A DNA stretch of 64,000 bases, from NCBI RefSeq assembly GCF_030814995.1, contig NZ_JAUSVX010000008.1:1-64000 (forward strand), written 5' to 3'. The DNA comes from Labrys wisconsinensis. Lineage in GTDB: Bacteria; Pseudomonadota; Alphaproteobacteria; Rhizobiales; Labraceae. This document shows, one piece after another, positions 9,166 to 17,729 of the stretch. Below the pieces are notes generated by a model. It was not told where the DNA came from and searched no databases. It worked only from the letters and a program-made list of their open reading frames with translations. Each line of letters begins with the position of its first letter. Positions within the stretch are counted from its first letter, which is position 1. A program made the position numbers and the translations under genes.

Positions 9166-10257
9166 ATGACGTCTTCGGAAACCAGATACACTTGGCAGGC
9201 TTCCCGGCATTTCGAACTCGCCGAAGAGCTCGCACGGCTGGCCGGAGACGGATTGACAGCGGCGCACCGGGAATCGCGCGCCTTCTCCAATCTCCCCGCC
9301 CGGGAGCGGCGCTTCTTCCTTCTCGACTGGCAGCAGCGCACCAGGCAGGATTCGAGCTTCGGGCCGGTGCGGCTCGGGCTCGAATATGCCGAGCGTGCCA
9401 CCCAGCTGGAGGTGGCGACGCTGCAGGCGGAGCGGCGGCTGTTCAGCCTGATGGCGAGCGAGGAGGAGGACCACGCTGCGGTGGCCAACCTCCACGCGGC
9501 GCTGGTGCAGGTGGAGATGGCCAGCGTTTCCCTGGTCGGCCGCGAGCAGATGATGGACGCGCTGCACGGGCCGTGCGAGACCGCTTGCCAGAAGCTGGAG
9601 GAGGAGCTGGCGCGGGACGACCTCGGTGTCGAGGACGCCGCCAAGAAGCGGCACCGCTACGAAGCTTCGGCGGAGCTGCGCGAGGCGGTGTGCAAGCTCT
9701 ACGAGGGCTCCCTGGCGGCGCTGGTCGAGCACGTGGAGGCCCGCCATAGTCCGAAGGCCAAGGGTTACCAGAAGCCGGACGGGGCGACGCTCGACCAGCG
9801 CCACGCCGCGGCGGGCAAGACGCTGACGCCGGATGCGCGCGACAGCTGGTTCGTCATGGAGTGGATCGCCGAGCTGCGCGGCGAGCTCAAGCTGGCCGAG
9901 CGGGAGCTCGGCAGCGAGCCGGGGCTGCAGGCCTATCCCGCGCGGCTCGGGCGCGCCGCCAACCGGCTGGCGGGCTGGCCGGAGAACCTGCGGGATGACC
10001 TGGTGGCCGCCCACATCCTGAGCGAGGCGGACCTGGCGGCGGCGCCTTTCGCCGAGTTCTTCACCAGCATGGAAAGCGCGGTGTGGATGCTGGAGGACTT
10101 CGTCGAGGCCTACGCCAATCCGCTCCTGCCGCATTTCCATCTCAACCTGCGCCGGCCCAGCCGGCGCTACGTACGCGTGCACCCGCCCGAGCCGGTGCCG
10201 GAGACCTCGGTGGTGGTGCAGCTGCCGCCGCGCCAGGCGCGCTCGCAGGCCGGCTGA
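9166..10257 (+). CDS. Unrecognised 363-aa helical protein
   Basis: I do not recognise the family. The sequence is rich in Glu, Ala, Leu and Arg, predicted mostly alpha-helical, with no signal peptide or membrane segment. It has many heptad-like stretches (residues about 65-180) and a proline-rich tail (RRPSRRYVRVHPPEPVPE). The ATG at 9166 (MTSSETRYTWQASRHFELAE) is preferred because upstream in-frame codons read as low-complexity noncoding sequence; open frame reaches 9058. It is divergent from the LacI operon and convergent with an MFS gene, so context gives no function. Codon usage and strong third-position GC support that it is a real gene. Confidence 0.7.
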   Translation: MTSSETRYTWQASRHFELAEELARLAGDGLTAAHRESRAFSNLPARERRFFLLDWQQRTRQDSSFGPVRLGLEYAERATQLEVATLQAERRLFSLMASEEEDHAAVANLHAALVQVEMASVSLVGREQMMDALHGPCETACQKLEEELARDDLGVEDAAKKRHRYEASAELREAVCKLYEGSLAALVEHVEARHSPKAKGYQKPDGATLDQRHAAAGKTLTPDARDSWFVMEWIAELRGELKLAERELGSEPGLQAYPARLGRAANRLAGWPENLRDDLVAAHILSEADLAAAPFAEFFTSMESAVWMLEDFVEAYANPLLPHFHLNLRRPSRRYVRVHPPEPVPETSVVVQLPPRQARSQAG

Positions 10258-10278
10258 GCGGCGCGCCGGCCATCGCGC

Positions 10279-11496
10279 TCAATGCGCGGCCGACAGCACC
10301 TCGCCACGGCGCTCCGGGCTGAAGCGGATGACGACGATGATCGCCACGGCGACGATGCCCGCCACCAGCGCCAGGGCAAAGCCGTAGCTGTTGCCTGGTG
10401 CCTCGGCAACCTTGGCCTGCAATGGGCCGTTGATGGCGGCTAGCAGGTTGCCGGCTTGGTAGATGAAGGCGGGCAGGGTGGCTCGGACCGGCCCTGGCGA
10501 CAATTCATTGAGATGGGCCGGGATCACGCCCCAGGCGCCCTGAACGGCAATCTGCATGACGAAGGCGCCGACGGCGAGCATCACGGGCGTCACGGAATAG
10601 GCCCAGAGCGGGATGGCCGGCAGGGCGATCAGGCTGGCGATGGTGATGGCGTTCACCCGGCCGATCCTTTCGGAGAGGGCGCCGAAGGTGAGGCCGCCTA
10701 CGATGGCGCCGAGATTGCCGACAATACTGATCCAGCTCACCGTGCCGGGATCGAAGCCGTGCTGCTTGATGAGGAAGGTGGGATAGAGGTCCTGCGTGCC
10801 GTGGCTGAAGAAGTTGAAGCACATCATCAGCACGACGGAATAGATCACCAGATTCCAATTGGCGTTCAAAGTGTCCCAGAGGCCTGGTTTCGGGCCTTTC
10901 TGCGCCTCGAGGAAGGCCGGGGACTCCGGCACGTGCGAGCGGATGAACAGCACGATGAAGGCCGGCAGGATGCTGAGCAGGAACATCGCCCGCCAGCCGA
11001 TGGTGTAGTCGCCGATGGTGCGGCCGTAGAGCAGGCCATAGGCGATGGAGGCGAGCAGGAAGCCGGCGGGATAGCCGCATTGCAGGATGCCGGAGACCAG
11101 GCCGCGCGCCTGGGGCGGGATCGATTCCATGGCGAGCGAGCTGCCGAGCCCCCATTCGCCGCCCATGGCGATGCCGAACAGGGTGCGCAGGATGAGGAAA
11201 ACCATCAGGTTCGGCGAGAAGGCCGCGAGCGCGCCGATCACGGAATAGCAGACGATGTCGAGCATCAGCGCCGGCTTGCGGCCCCAGCGGTCGCCGATCC
11301 GGCCGAAGATGAAGGCGCCGACGAAGCGCATCGCCAGCGTCAGGAAGAGCGCATAGGCAACGCTCGGCACCTCGGTCCCGAATTCCTTGGCGATGTCCTT
11401 GAGCAGGAAGGTCAGCAGGAAGAAATCGAAGGCGTCGAGCATCCAGCCCAGGAAGGAGGCGAGCACCGTTTTCTTCTGCTGCAGCGTGAGGGTCAT
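10279..11496 (-). CDS. MFS transporter, metabolite:H+ symporter type
   Basis: A 405-aa carrier with 12 predicted membrane helices. The start LASFLGWMLDAFDFFLLTFL is the classic first-helix motif of the NanT/ShiA/carboxylate branch, followed by the loop GRIGDRWGRKPALMLDI (MFS signature A) and the mid-loop SHVPESPAFLEAQKG. Likely imports an organic acid or sugar acid with protons; the substrate cannot be read. ATG at 11496 has GGAGGAGGA upstream; the longer open frame lacks a better start. It is monocistronic, convergent with the gene ending at 10257. Confidence 0.9.
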   Translation of the reverse strand: MTLTLQQKKTVLASFLGWMLDAFDFFLLTFLLKDIAKEFGTEVPSVAYALFLTLAMRFVGAFIFGRIGDRWGRKPALMLDIVCYSVIGALAAFSPNLMVFLILRTLFGIAMGGEWGLGSSLAMESIPPQARGLVSGILQCGYPAGFLLASIAYGLLYGRTIGDYTIGWRAMFLLSILPAFIVLFIRSHVPESPAFLEAQKGPKPGLWDTLNANWNLVIYSVVLMMCFNFFSHGTQDLYPTFLIKQHGFDPGTVSWISIVGNLGAIVGGLTFGALSERIGRVNAITIASLIALPAIPLWAYSVTPVMLAVGAFVMQIAVQGAWGVIPAHLNELSPGPVRATLPAFIYQAGNLLAAINGPLQAKVAEAPGNSYGFALALVAGIVAVAIIVVIRFSPERRGEVLSAAH

Positions 11497-11675
11497 GGCG
11501 TCCTCCTCCAGACCGGCTGATGCCGGCCCGGGACGCGCCGACTCCGTCGGATTGCATGCTGCAGTTGAGCTTGGCGGGACGGTTCGATCAAGCACAATGT
11601 TCCCCGCCGGCATTGGCGTCAGGGCGGGAATGGGATACCAGCCGGCCTCGACCTTTCCGGAGCCGCCGGTCCGCG

Positions 11676-12020
11676 ATGGATGTGCCGATCCTGATCTTCG
11701 TCGGAGCCTGGGTGCTGCTGCTCGGCTGGGATGTCGGCGGCGGCGAGGGCCTGATCGTCCCCGGCATCCTCGGCTGGCTGCTCTGGCTGATCGCGGCGCT
11801 GCGCATCCTGCTGCCGCGCATGCGGGGACGGCCGCTGGCGCCGCGCGCCGTCGGCCGTCGCGGCTGGGTGCTGGCCTGGGCCGCCTGCGCCGCGGCCTTC
11901 CTGGCGATCGCTTCGGCCGAGCTCTTCGTCAGCCGCCTGATGCCGCCGTCCTGGAAGGAGGCGGCGGCAAAGGCGCTGCACGTCCGCACGGTCTATCGGA
12001 CCTACGGCTCGCCGCCTTAG
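11676..12020 (+). CDS. Small membrane protein, unknown function
   Basis: A 114-aa protein with three hydrophobic segments (about residues 2-18, 26-46 and 63-83) and an amphipathic Lys-rich tail (PPSWKEAAAKALHVRT). No family recognised. Start ATG at 11676 gives a compact inner-membrane protein; open frame extends to 11520 without hydrophobic character. It is divergent from the MFS gene. Real-gene support comes from codon bias and membrane pattern only. Confidence 0.55.
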   Translation: MDVPILIFVGAWVLLLGWDVGGGEGLIVPGILGWLLWLIAALRILLPRMRGRPLAPRAVGRRGWVLAWAACAAAFLAIASAELFVSRLMPPSWKEAAAKALHVRTVYRTYGSPP

Positions 12021-12048
12021 GCGTCGTCCGGGGACAGGTGAGGCGGTT

Positions 12049-12336
12049 CGTCATGGCCGGACTTGATCCCATAGGCGCTAAGATAAGAACGCAGTAGCCA
12101 GTTGGGCGCGACGTCGATCAATCCCCTCCCCCTTGTGGGGAGGGGTTAGGGGTGGGGGTCCATCAGGATATGTCGAGACTTATGCCCACGACCCCCACCC
12201 TTTATCCCTCCCCACAAGGGGGAGGGAGGGCACAGGCGTCGTGCAAATCTTACAAAGGCGCGTCACGCACAGCGCGATATTTGCCTCCCGGCAGACCTTA
12301 TCTTAGCGCCTATGGGACTTGATCCGGCCATGACGG
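12049..12336. repeat. REP-like palindrome split by an insertion
   Basis: CGTCATGGCCGGACTTGATCC (12049-12069) and GGACTTGATCCGGCCATGACGG (12315-12336) are the two halves of a REP-like palindrome of the same type as those at 26987-27024 and 61271-61380. The 11 bp GGACTTGATCC is present on both sides as a direct repeat. Removing 12070-12314 and one copy restores a single continuous palindrome (CCGTCATGGCC arms). Confidence 0.75.
12070..12314. mobile_element. MITE-like element, 245 bp, in the GabT-distal spacer
   Basis: The ends are a perfect 18-bp terminal inverted repeat, CATAGGCGCTAAGATAAG at 12070-12087 and its complement at 12297-12314. It is flanked by an 11-bp direct repeat, GGACTTGATCC (12059-12069 and 12315-12325), as expected for a target-site duplication. 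The interior carries a second GC-rich inverted repeat (about 12121-12160 against 12188-12231, built around CCCCTCCCCCTTGTGGGGAG) and no open frame for a transposase. It is therefore non-autonomous; a partner IS with the same ends must be elsewhere. It fills most of the 413-bp gene-free gap 12021-12433. Confidence 0.7.
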
Positions 12337-12364
12337 CGGAAATCGTGGCGTACTTGTCTGCAGA

Positions 12365-12386
12365 CGCCCGCATGGCATGGCGGGCG
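12365..12386 (-). terminator. Hairpin downstream of gabT
   Basis: CGCCCGC (12365-12371) pairs with GCGGGCG (12380-12386) across an 8-nt loop, 48 bp beyond the gabT stop. No clear U-tract follows on the minus strand, so it is a weak or factor-assisted terminator candidate. Confidence 0.35.
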
Positions 12387-12433
12387 CTTCGTTCGGATGG
12401 CGGCGGGCGATCCAGAACGCCGCCGGCACCGTC

Positions 12434-13753
12434 TCAGGCGACCAGGGCCGCCTCGAGGATGTCGAGCCCCTCCTTCAGCACCTTGGGCTGGATGGTGAGG
12501 GGCGCGAGCAGGCGCACGGTCTCGCCGAACACGCCGCAGGTCAGGATCATCAGGCCGCGCTCGAGGCAGTCGGCCGCCAGGGCCTTGGCCGCGGCCGGAT
12601 CGGGCTCGTTGCCGCCGTGCCGGGTGACGAGCTCGAAGGCGGTCATGCCGCCGAGGCCGCGGATGTCGCCGATCGCCCGGCCGGTCTTGCGGCGCTTGAT
12701 CGCCTTCAGCCGCCGGATGATGGTCTCGCCCTGCTTCAGCGACTTCTCCAGGAGGTTCTCGCTCTCGAAGGCCTCGATCACGCCGAGCGCGGCGGCGCAG
12801 GCCACCGGGTTGCCGGCATAGGTGCCGCCGAGCCCGCCCGGCTCCGGCGCGTCCATGATCGCGGCCCGGCCGACCACGCCGGCGAGCGGGAAGCCGCCGG
12901 CGAGGCTCTTGGCGGTGGTGATCAGGTCCGGCTCGACGCCGGAATGCTCCATGGCGAACCATTTGCCGGTGCGCCCGAAGCCGGTCTGGATCTCGTCGGC
13001 GATCAGCAGGATGCCGTGCTCGTCGCACAGGGCCCTGAGGCGCTTCAGCAATTCGGGCGGCGCGACGTAGAAGCCGCCCTCGCCCTGCACCGGCTCGATG
13101 ACGATGGCCGCGACGGTCTTCGGGTCGACGTCGGTCTTGAACAGCCATTTGAAGGCTTCGAACGTGTCGTCGATCGAGAAGCCCTTGTGCTCGATCGGGT
13201 AGGGCACGCGCCAGACGCCGCCCGGGAAGGGGCCGAACTTGGTCTTGTAGGGCACGACCTTGCCGGTCATCGCCATGGCCAGGAGGGTGCGGCCGTGGAA
13301 GGCGCCGGAGAAGACGACGACGTCGCTGCGCCCGGTGGCGGCGCGGGCGATCTTGATGGCGTTCTCCACCGCCTCGGCGCCGGTCGTGACCAGCATGGTC
13401 TTCTTGTCCCCCGAGATCGGCGCGATCTCGTTGAGCTTCTCTGCCAGCAGCACCGCCGGCTCGTAGGGCGTCACCATCAGGCAGGTATGGGTGAAGCGCT
13501 CGAGCTGGTCGTAGACGCGCTTCATCACCTTGGGGTGGCGGTGACCGGTGTTGAGCACGGCGATACCACCGCCGAAATCGATGAAGCGGCGGCCCTCGAC
13601 GTCCCAGATCTCGGAATTCTTCGCCTTCGACGCGAACACCGGCTGGCCGGCGCTCATGCCGCGGGAAAAGGCGTTGGCACGGCGTTCCAGGAGCTCGTCG
13701 GTCTGGGTGCGGTTTGCGCCGGGGATCTTCTTGGCGGGAGCGTTCATCGTCAT
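12434..13753 (-). CDS. gabT: 4-aminobutyrate aminotransferase
   Basis: A 439-aa class III PLP aminotransferase of the usual GabT length. Visible signatures are VTTGAEAVENAIKIARAATG (cofactor phosphate site), FHGRTLLAMAMTGK, EPVQGEGGFYVAP, LLIADEIQTGFGRTGKWFAMEH (Asp for the pyridine nitrogen) and TTAKSLAGGFPLAGV, holding the Schiff-base lysine. It converts GABA plus 2-oxoglutarate to succinate semialdehyde and glutamate in the cytosol; related 5-aminovalerate activity is possible. No succinate-semialdehyde dehydrogenase is adjacent. Start ATG at 13753; a second ATG two codons on is possible. Confidence 0.93.
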   Translation of the reverse strand: MTMNAPAKKIPGANRTQTDELLERRANAFSRGMSAGQPVFASKAKNSEIWDVEGRRFIDFGGGIAVLNTGHRHPKVMKRVYDQLERFTHTCLMVTPYEPAVLLAEKLNEIAPISGDKKTMLVTTGAEAVENAIKIARAATGRSDVVVFSGAFHGRTLLAMAMTGKVVPYKTKFGPFPGGVWRVPYPIEHKGFSIDDTFEAFKWLFKTDVDPKTVAAIVIEPVQGEGGFYVAPPELLKRLRALCDEHGILLIADEIQTGFGRTGKWFAMEHSGVEPDLITTAKSLAGGFPLAGVVGRAAIMDAPEPGGLGGTYAGNPVACAAALGVIEAFESENLLEKSLKQGETIIRRLKAIKRRKTGRAIGDIRGLGGMTAFELVTRHGGNEPDPAAAKALAADCLERGLMILTCGVFGETVRLLAPLTIQPKVLKEGLDILEAALVA

Positions 13754-13940
13754 GCCTCATCATCGCAGGCGGCCCGGGCTGGGGCCCGAGGCTGCGGCGG
13801 CGCAGCTAAGCGGCTGGCGCGCTGCGCGTCAATGCGGCCCGGCCGGCGCCGCGCTCCGGCGCCTGGTTTCCCGCGCTGGCGATCACATCGGGGCCGGCGC
13901 GACTCACCTCCCGTTAACCCCCGCCGGCCAAAATGGCGGC

Positions 13941-14669
13941 ATGAGTAAGGTTTCAGTTGCGTTCGCGCGTATCATCGTGGTGGCGGCGGCCGCCGGGGCC
14001 TTGGGCGGGTGCGCCACGGTCTCCTACAGGAAGGCGGAAACGGACGAGCGGCTGTGCCTCGCCCGCGCCATGTTCTTCGAATCCAACCGCTCCAGCGACC
14101 AGGGCATGCTCGCCGTCGGCACGGTGGTGATGAACCGGCGCGCGTCCGGGAGCTACCCCGGCACGATCTGCGGCGTGGTCGGCCAGCCGCGCCAGTTCGC
14201 GCCCGGCGCCCTGACCAACGACTTCCAGGGCGCGGGCAAGGCCCGGGCGCTGCGGGTCGCCGACGCGGTGCTGGCCGGCCGGCGCCAGCCGGGCCTCGAA
14301 GGCGTCTATCATTTCCACACTGCCGGCTACACGTTCCCCTACACCAACATGCATTACGTCATGGTCGCGGGCGGCAACGCCTTCTACCAGAAGCGGCCGG
14401 GCCAGCTGGCGCAGAACAGCCAGCCGCCGCCGATCGAGACCCAGATGGCGGCGGCGGATGCCTTCGCCGTGCCGGCCCCGCGCCGGCCGCTGGCCGCCCA
14501 GCCGGTGCCGATGTCGGCCGCGCCGCCGCTGCCGCCGCCGGAGCCGCCGGCCGTCGCGGCCCGGGAACAGCCCCTGCCGCCCCAGCGCGACTTCGACGAG
14601 CCGGTGCAGCGAGACCTGACGCAGCTGCCGCAGGGCAGCGGCGGGCCGCTCTACCAGTCGATCTATTGA
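13941..14669 (+). CDS. SleB-type cell wall hydrolase, lipoprotein
   Basis: A 242-aa precursor with a lipoprotein signal ending in the lipobox LGGC (Cys24). The catalytic domain (about residues 33-155) has the SleB/Hydrolase_2 pattern: CLARAMFFESNRSSDQGMLA with the acidic residue, VGTVVMNRR, YPGTICGVV and QPRQF. A proline/alanine-rich region (about 175-225) follows, ending in LYQSIY. It likely cleaves peptidoglycan at the outer-membrane face of the periplasm. ATG at 13941 is the only start that places a signal peptide correctly. Convergent with the nitrile hydratase-like gene. Confidence 0.88.
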   Translation: MSKVSVAFARIIVVAAAAGALGGCATVSYRKAETDERLCLARAMFFESNRSSDQGMLAVGTVVMNRRASGSYPGTICGVVGQPRQFAPGALTNDFQGAGKARALRVADAVLAGRRQPGLEGVYHFHTAGYTFPYTNMHYVMVAGGNAFYQKRPGQLAQNSQPPPIETQMAAADAFAVPAPRRPLAAQPVPMSAAPPLPPPEPPAVAAREQPLPPQRDFDEPVQRDLTQLPQGSGGPLYQSIY

Positions 14670-14697
14670 GGTGGGCAGGCGCCGGCCCCGGCCGGCG

Positions 14698-15330
14698 TCA
14701 CAGGCCGCCCGGCTGGATGGCGAGGCCCGTGCCGATCATGGAATCGCGGGTGACGAGCTGGGCGAGCGCCATCTCGCTCCAGCCCTTGGTGCCGTCGGGA
14801 CGTTGCGGGATCACGAGATAGCGCAGCTCGGCGGTGGAATCCCAGACGCGGATCTCGGTGTCGGCCGGCAGGCTGACGCCGAACTCCTTGAGCACGCCGC
14901 GCGGGTCGATCACCGCGCGCGAGCGGTAGGGCGCGGACTTGTACCAGACCGGCGGCAGGCCGAGCACCGACCAGGGATAGCAGGAGCACAGGGTGCAGAC
15001 GATCATGTTGTGCACGCCCGGCCCGTTCTCGACCGCGCGCATGTGCTCGCCCTGGCGCCCGCCATAGCCGAGCGAGGCGATGGCGGCGGTGGCATCGTCG
15101 AGCAGCCAGGCCTTGAACGCGGCATCGGCCCAGGCATGGGCCACGACATGGGCGCCGTTGCGCGGGCCGACCTTGGTCTCGTAGGTGTCGATGAACACGT
15201 CGAGCGCCGCCGGGTCGACATAGCCCTTGGCCACCAGCAGCGCCTCCAGCGCCTTGACCCGCTCGGCCATGGGCGAGGGCGGCGCGCCGTGATGGTCGTG
15301 GTCGTGATCGGCGTGGTCGTGTGCGCTCAT
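14698..15330 (-). CDS. nthA: Cobalt-type nitrile hydratase alpha subunit, orphan
   Basis: A 210-aa protein with the metal-claw motif VCTLCSCY (Cys112, Cys115, Ser116, Cys117). The Thr in CTLCSC marks the cobalt class; iron enzymes have CSLCSC. The N-terminus is His/Asp-rich ([15 protein letters not shown]). Family features [25 protein letters not shown] and [15 protein letters not shown] are all present. Nitrile hydratase converts nitriles to amides and needs alpha and beta subunits plus an activator; neither is next to this gene, which is flanked by a convergent SleB gene and divergent yggT. Thiocyanate hydrolase gamma subunit is a related alternative. Confidence 0.85.
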   Translation of the reverse strand: MSAHDHADHDHDHHGAPPSPMAERVKALEALLVAKGYVDPAALDVFIDTYETKVGPRNGAHVVAHAWADAAFKAWLLDDATAAIASLGYGGRQGEHMRAVENGPGVHNMIVCTLCSCYPWSVLGLPPVWYKSAPYRSRAVIDPRGVLKEFGVSLPADTEIRVWDSTAELRYLVIPQRPDGTKGWSEMALAQLVTRDSMIGTGLAIQPGGL

Positions 15331-15440
15331 GCCGGATCATTTGCAGAGTTTCGCGGCGCCCGCAATCGCGGCGTCACGCCCTTGCCGCTTGGCGGCGCGA
15401 TCGTTAGATCACATCGACCCATCGGCAACCGGACAGATCC

Positions 15441-15731
15441 ATGCGGGCCCTCCTCGACGTCGTTCTCGCTGTGCTCGACTTCTACCAATACGTGCTGATC
15501 GCTGCGGCGGTGATGTCGTGGCTGATCGCCTTCAACGTCGTCAACCTGCGCAACCAGTTCGTGTCCGTGGTCTACGATACGCTCTACCGCCTGACCGAGC
15601 CGCTGCTGGCGCCGATCCGGCGGCGCCTGCCGCCCTTCGGCGGGCTGGACCTGTCCTTCATCGTGCTGTTCCTGCTGGTGATCCTCGTCCAGCGCGTCAT
15701 CATCTACTACATCTACCCCAACGTGTTCTGA
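15441..15731 (+). CDS. YggT family membrane protein
   Basis: A 96-aa protein with two hydrophobic halves (VLDFYQYVLIAAAVMSWLIA and LSFIVLFLLVILVQRVII) linked by TLYRLTEPLLAPIRRRLPPF, the conserved YggT loop. Members sit in the inner membrane and are linked to osmotic or division-site roles; mechanism is not settled. The next gene is DUF167 (YggU), 3 bp downstream, a pairing conserved in many proteobacteria. Confidence 0.9.
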   Translation: MRALLDVVLAVLDFYQYVLIAAAVMSWLIAFNVVNLRNQFVSVVYDTLYRLTEPLLAPIRRRLPPFGGLDLSFIVLFLLVILVQRVIIYYIYPNVF

Positions 15732-15734
15732 GCC

Positions 15735-16079
15735 TTGGCCGGGGAGCGCCCCTGGCGAATCACGCCGCGGGGCGTGGTCTTGGACGTACGCCTGACGCCG
15801 CGCGGCGGACGCGACGCCGTCGACGGCGTCGAGACCCTGGCCGACGGGCGCCGCGTGCTGGCCGCGCGGGTGCGGGCGGCGCCGACCGGGGGCGAGGCGA
15901 ATGCGGCCCTGGTCGCGCTGGTGGCCAAGGCGCTGAAGCTGCCGAAATCGCGGGTGGCGGTCGCATCGGGCGCGACCAGCCGGGTCAAGTCGCTGGCGAT
16001 CGAAGGCGAGGGCGCTGTCCTGGCCGAGGCGCTGCGGCAGATCGTTTTCAGCGGGGAACCCCTATCCCGGCCGGGATAG
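15735..16079 (+). CDS. DUF167 (YggU/UPF0235) family protein
   Basis: A 114-aa protein with the DUF167 core: LDVRLTPRGGRDAVDGV, VRAAPTGGEANAALVALVAKAL and KSRVAVASGATSRVKSL. It starts at a TTG only 3 bp after the yggT stop, so it is probably translationally coupled. A compact cytosolic fold of unknown function. Overlaps no other gene and converges with the flavin reductase gene. Confidence 0.85.
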   Translation: MAGERPWRITPRGVVLDVRLTPRGGRDAVDGVETLADGRRVLAARVRAAPTGGEANAALVALVAKALKLPKSRVAVASGATSRVKSLAIEGEGAVLAEALRQIVFSGEPLSRPG

Positions 16080-16087
16080 GCGGTGCC

Positions 16088-16645
16088 TCATCGGTTCGCC
16101 GCAGCAAAGGCCGAGAACCCTTCCAGGAATTTGCGCAGCTGCTCCTCGACCTTGGTGTCCTTCAGCGCGCCGGCCTCGTCGAACGCGGCGCGGGCGTGCG
16201 AGACCAGGAGGCGGCCGTCGAGCCAGGGGCGGGTCGCGAGCGTGCGCAGCACCGTCAGCCAGGCGTTCTGGCTGAGGATGGTGCCGAAGCCGCCGGGGGA
16301 GGCGCCGATCATGGCGACGGGGCGGTCGCGGAACACGTCGGGCACGCCCGGCGTCGGGCTGGAGAGCCAGTCGACCGCGTTCTTGAACACGCCCGGCATC
16401 GAATTGTTGTATTCGGGCGTCACCATGAGCAGGCCGTCGGCGGCGAGGATGGCGTGCTTGAGCCGCAGCACCGCCTCGGGCGTGCCCTGCTCGCGCTCGA
16501 CATCGGCGTCGTAGAGCGGGATGCCGTGGATGGTGTGGGCCTCCAGCACCGTGCCTTCCGGCACCAGGCCGGTGGCGGCATGGAGCAGCGCCGTGTTGAA
16601 GGAGCCGCGGCGCAGGCTCCCGGAAATGCCGACCAGCCTGGTCAT
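16088..16645 (-). CDS. NADPH-dependent FMN reductase
   Basis: A 185-aa flavodoxin-fold protein. LVGISGSLRRGSFNTALL binds the FMN phosphate, and TPEYNNSMPGVFKNAVDWLS is the second FMN contact typical of the ArsH/ChrR/azoreductase-like group. It would reduce flavins, quinones or chromate-like substrates with NAD(P)H. ATG overlaps the tesB stop as ATGA, so the pair is one transcription unit, although the chemistry of the two genes is unrelated. Confidence 0.88.
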   Translation of the reverse strand: MTRLVGISGSLRRGSFNTALLHAATGLVPEGTVLEAHTIHGIPLYDADVEREQGTPEAVLRLKHAILAADGLLMVTPEYNNSMPGVFKNAVDWLSSPTPGVPDVFRDRPVAMIGASPGGFGTILSQNAWLTVLRTLATRPWLDGRLLVSHARAAFDEAGALKDTKVEEQLRKFLEGFSAFAAANR

Positions 16646-17541
16646 GCCGGCTTCTCCGTCTCGGCCTTCTCCGTCTCGGCCTTCTCCAGCCGCGGGCGCA
16701 CGAGCCCTTCCTGGGCGACGGAGGCGATCAGCCGGCCGTTCTGCCAGATCTGGCCGCGGGCAAAGCCGCGCGCCCCGCCGGTGAACGGGCTCTCCTGGGC
16801 GTAGAGCAGCCATTCGTCCGCCTTGAACGGGGCATGGAACCACAAGGCATGGTCGATCGAGGCGGCCTGCACGTCGGGGTCGAACACGCTCTTGCCGTGG
16901 GCGACGAGCGTGGTGTCGAGCAGCGTCATGTCCGAGGCATAGGCGAGCACCGCCTCGTGCACCGTCGGGTCGTCGGGTAGCGCACCGGCAGCCCGGATCC
17001 AGATATATTGCCGCGGCTCCTGCGGGATGCGCGCGACATAGCGGGTGAGGTCGACGGGGCGCAGCTCGATCGGCCGCTCGCGCTCCCAATAGTCGCGGAT
17101 GTTCTTGGGCATCAGCGCGATGAAGCGCTGGCGCAGCTCGACGTCGCTCGGCAGCTGGTCCGGGCGCGGCACGTCCGGCATGGCCGGCTGGTGCGACCAG
17201 CCCGTCTCCTGGCGCTGGTAGGAGCAGGAGAGGGCGAAGATCGGCTCGCCGTGCTGCACGCCGATGGCGCGGCGGGTGGCGAAGCTCCGGCCGTCGCGGA
17301 TGCGGTCGACCTGGTAGATGATCGGCACCGAAGGATCGCCCGGCCGCAGGAAATAGCCGTGCAGGGAATGCACGCGCCGCTCGTCGTCGACCGTGCGCGT
17401 GGCCGCGACCAGGGCCTGGCTGATGACCAGGCCGCCGAACACCCGCTGCCAGCCCACCTGCGGGCTGAGGCCGCGGTAGAGATTGCGCTCGAGCGGCTCG
17501 AGGTCGAGAATCGCGAGAAGGTTGGCGACAGGGTCGGACAT
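16642..17541 (-). CDS. tesB: Acyl-CoA thioesterase II
   Basis: A 299-aa double hot-dog thioesterase of normal length. Evident blocks are LEPLERNLYRGLSPQVGWQR, VFGGLVISQALVAA (with Gln), HSLHGYFLRPGDP, YASDMTLLDTTL (the catalytic Asp) and SIDHALWFHAPFKADEWLLY. It hydrolyses medium- and long-chain acyl-CoA to fatty acid and CoA in the cytosol. The C-terminus carries a small in-frame 15-bp tandem repeat (KAETEKAETEK). Coupled to the FMN reductase gene. Confidence 0.92.
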   Translation of the reverse strand: MSDPVANLLAILDLEPLERNLYRGLSPQVGWQRVFGGLVISQALVAATRTVDDERRVHSLHGYFLRPGDPSVPIIYQVDRIRDGRSFATRRAIGVQHGEPIFALSCSYQRQETGWSHQPAMPDVPRPDQLPSDVELRQRFIALMPKNIRDYWERERPIELRPVDLTRYVARIPQEPRQYIWIRAAGALPDDPTVHEAVLAYASDMTLLDTTLVAHGKSVFDPDVQAASIDHALWFHAPFKADEWLLYAQESPFTGGARGFARGQIWQNGRLIASVAQEGLVRPRLEKAETEKAETEKPA

Positions 17542-17729
17542 GGCGGCTCCGTTCGGGCCGCGAGTGCAGACGCACGGCGCGCGGAAGTCAAGCCGGAGCG
17601 CGCCGCGGTGGTGCCTCGGTCCGGATTTCGGCCTACGATCCCGGGCAGCCCTTGGCGACCGTCGCGGGGCCCGCCTTGTGCGACGTCGCCGATCCGGCGC
17701 AAGACCGAATCCCTGGCCGGAGTTTTTCC

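Noticed and set aside
12121-12231. CRISPR array or rRNA-like structure in the GC-rich repeats
   Set aside because: The repeats form one inverted pair inside a terminal-repeat-bounded element, with no spacing pattern and no cas genes.
16650-16690. Short tandem repeat in tesB as a phase-variable tract
   Set aside because: Only two 15-bp units in frame at the C-terminus; copy-number change would not shift the frame.
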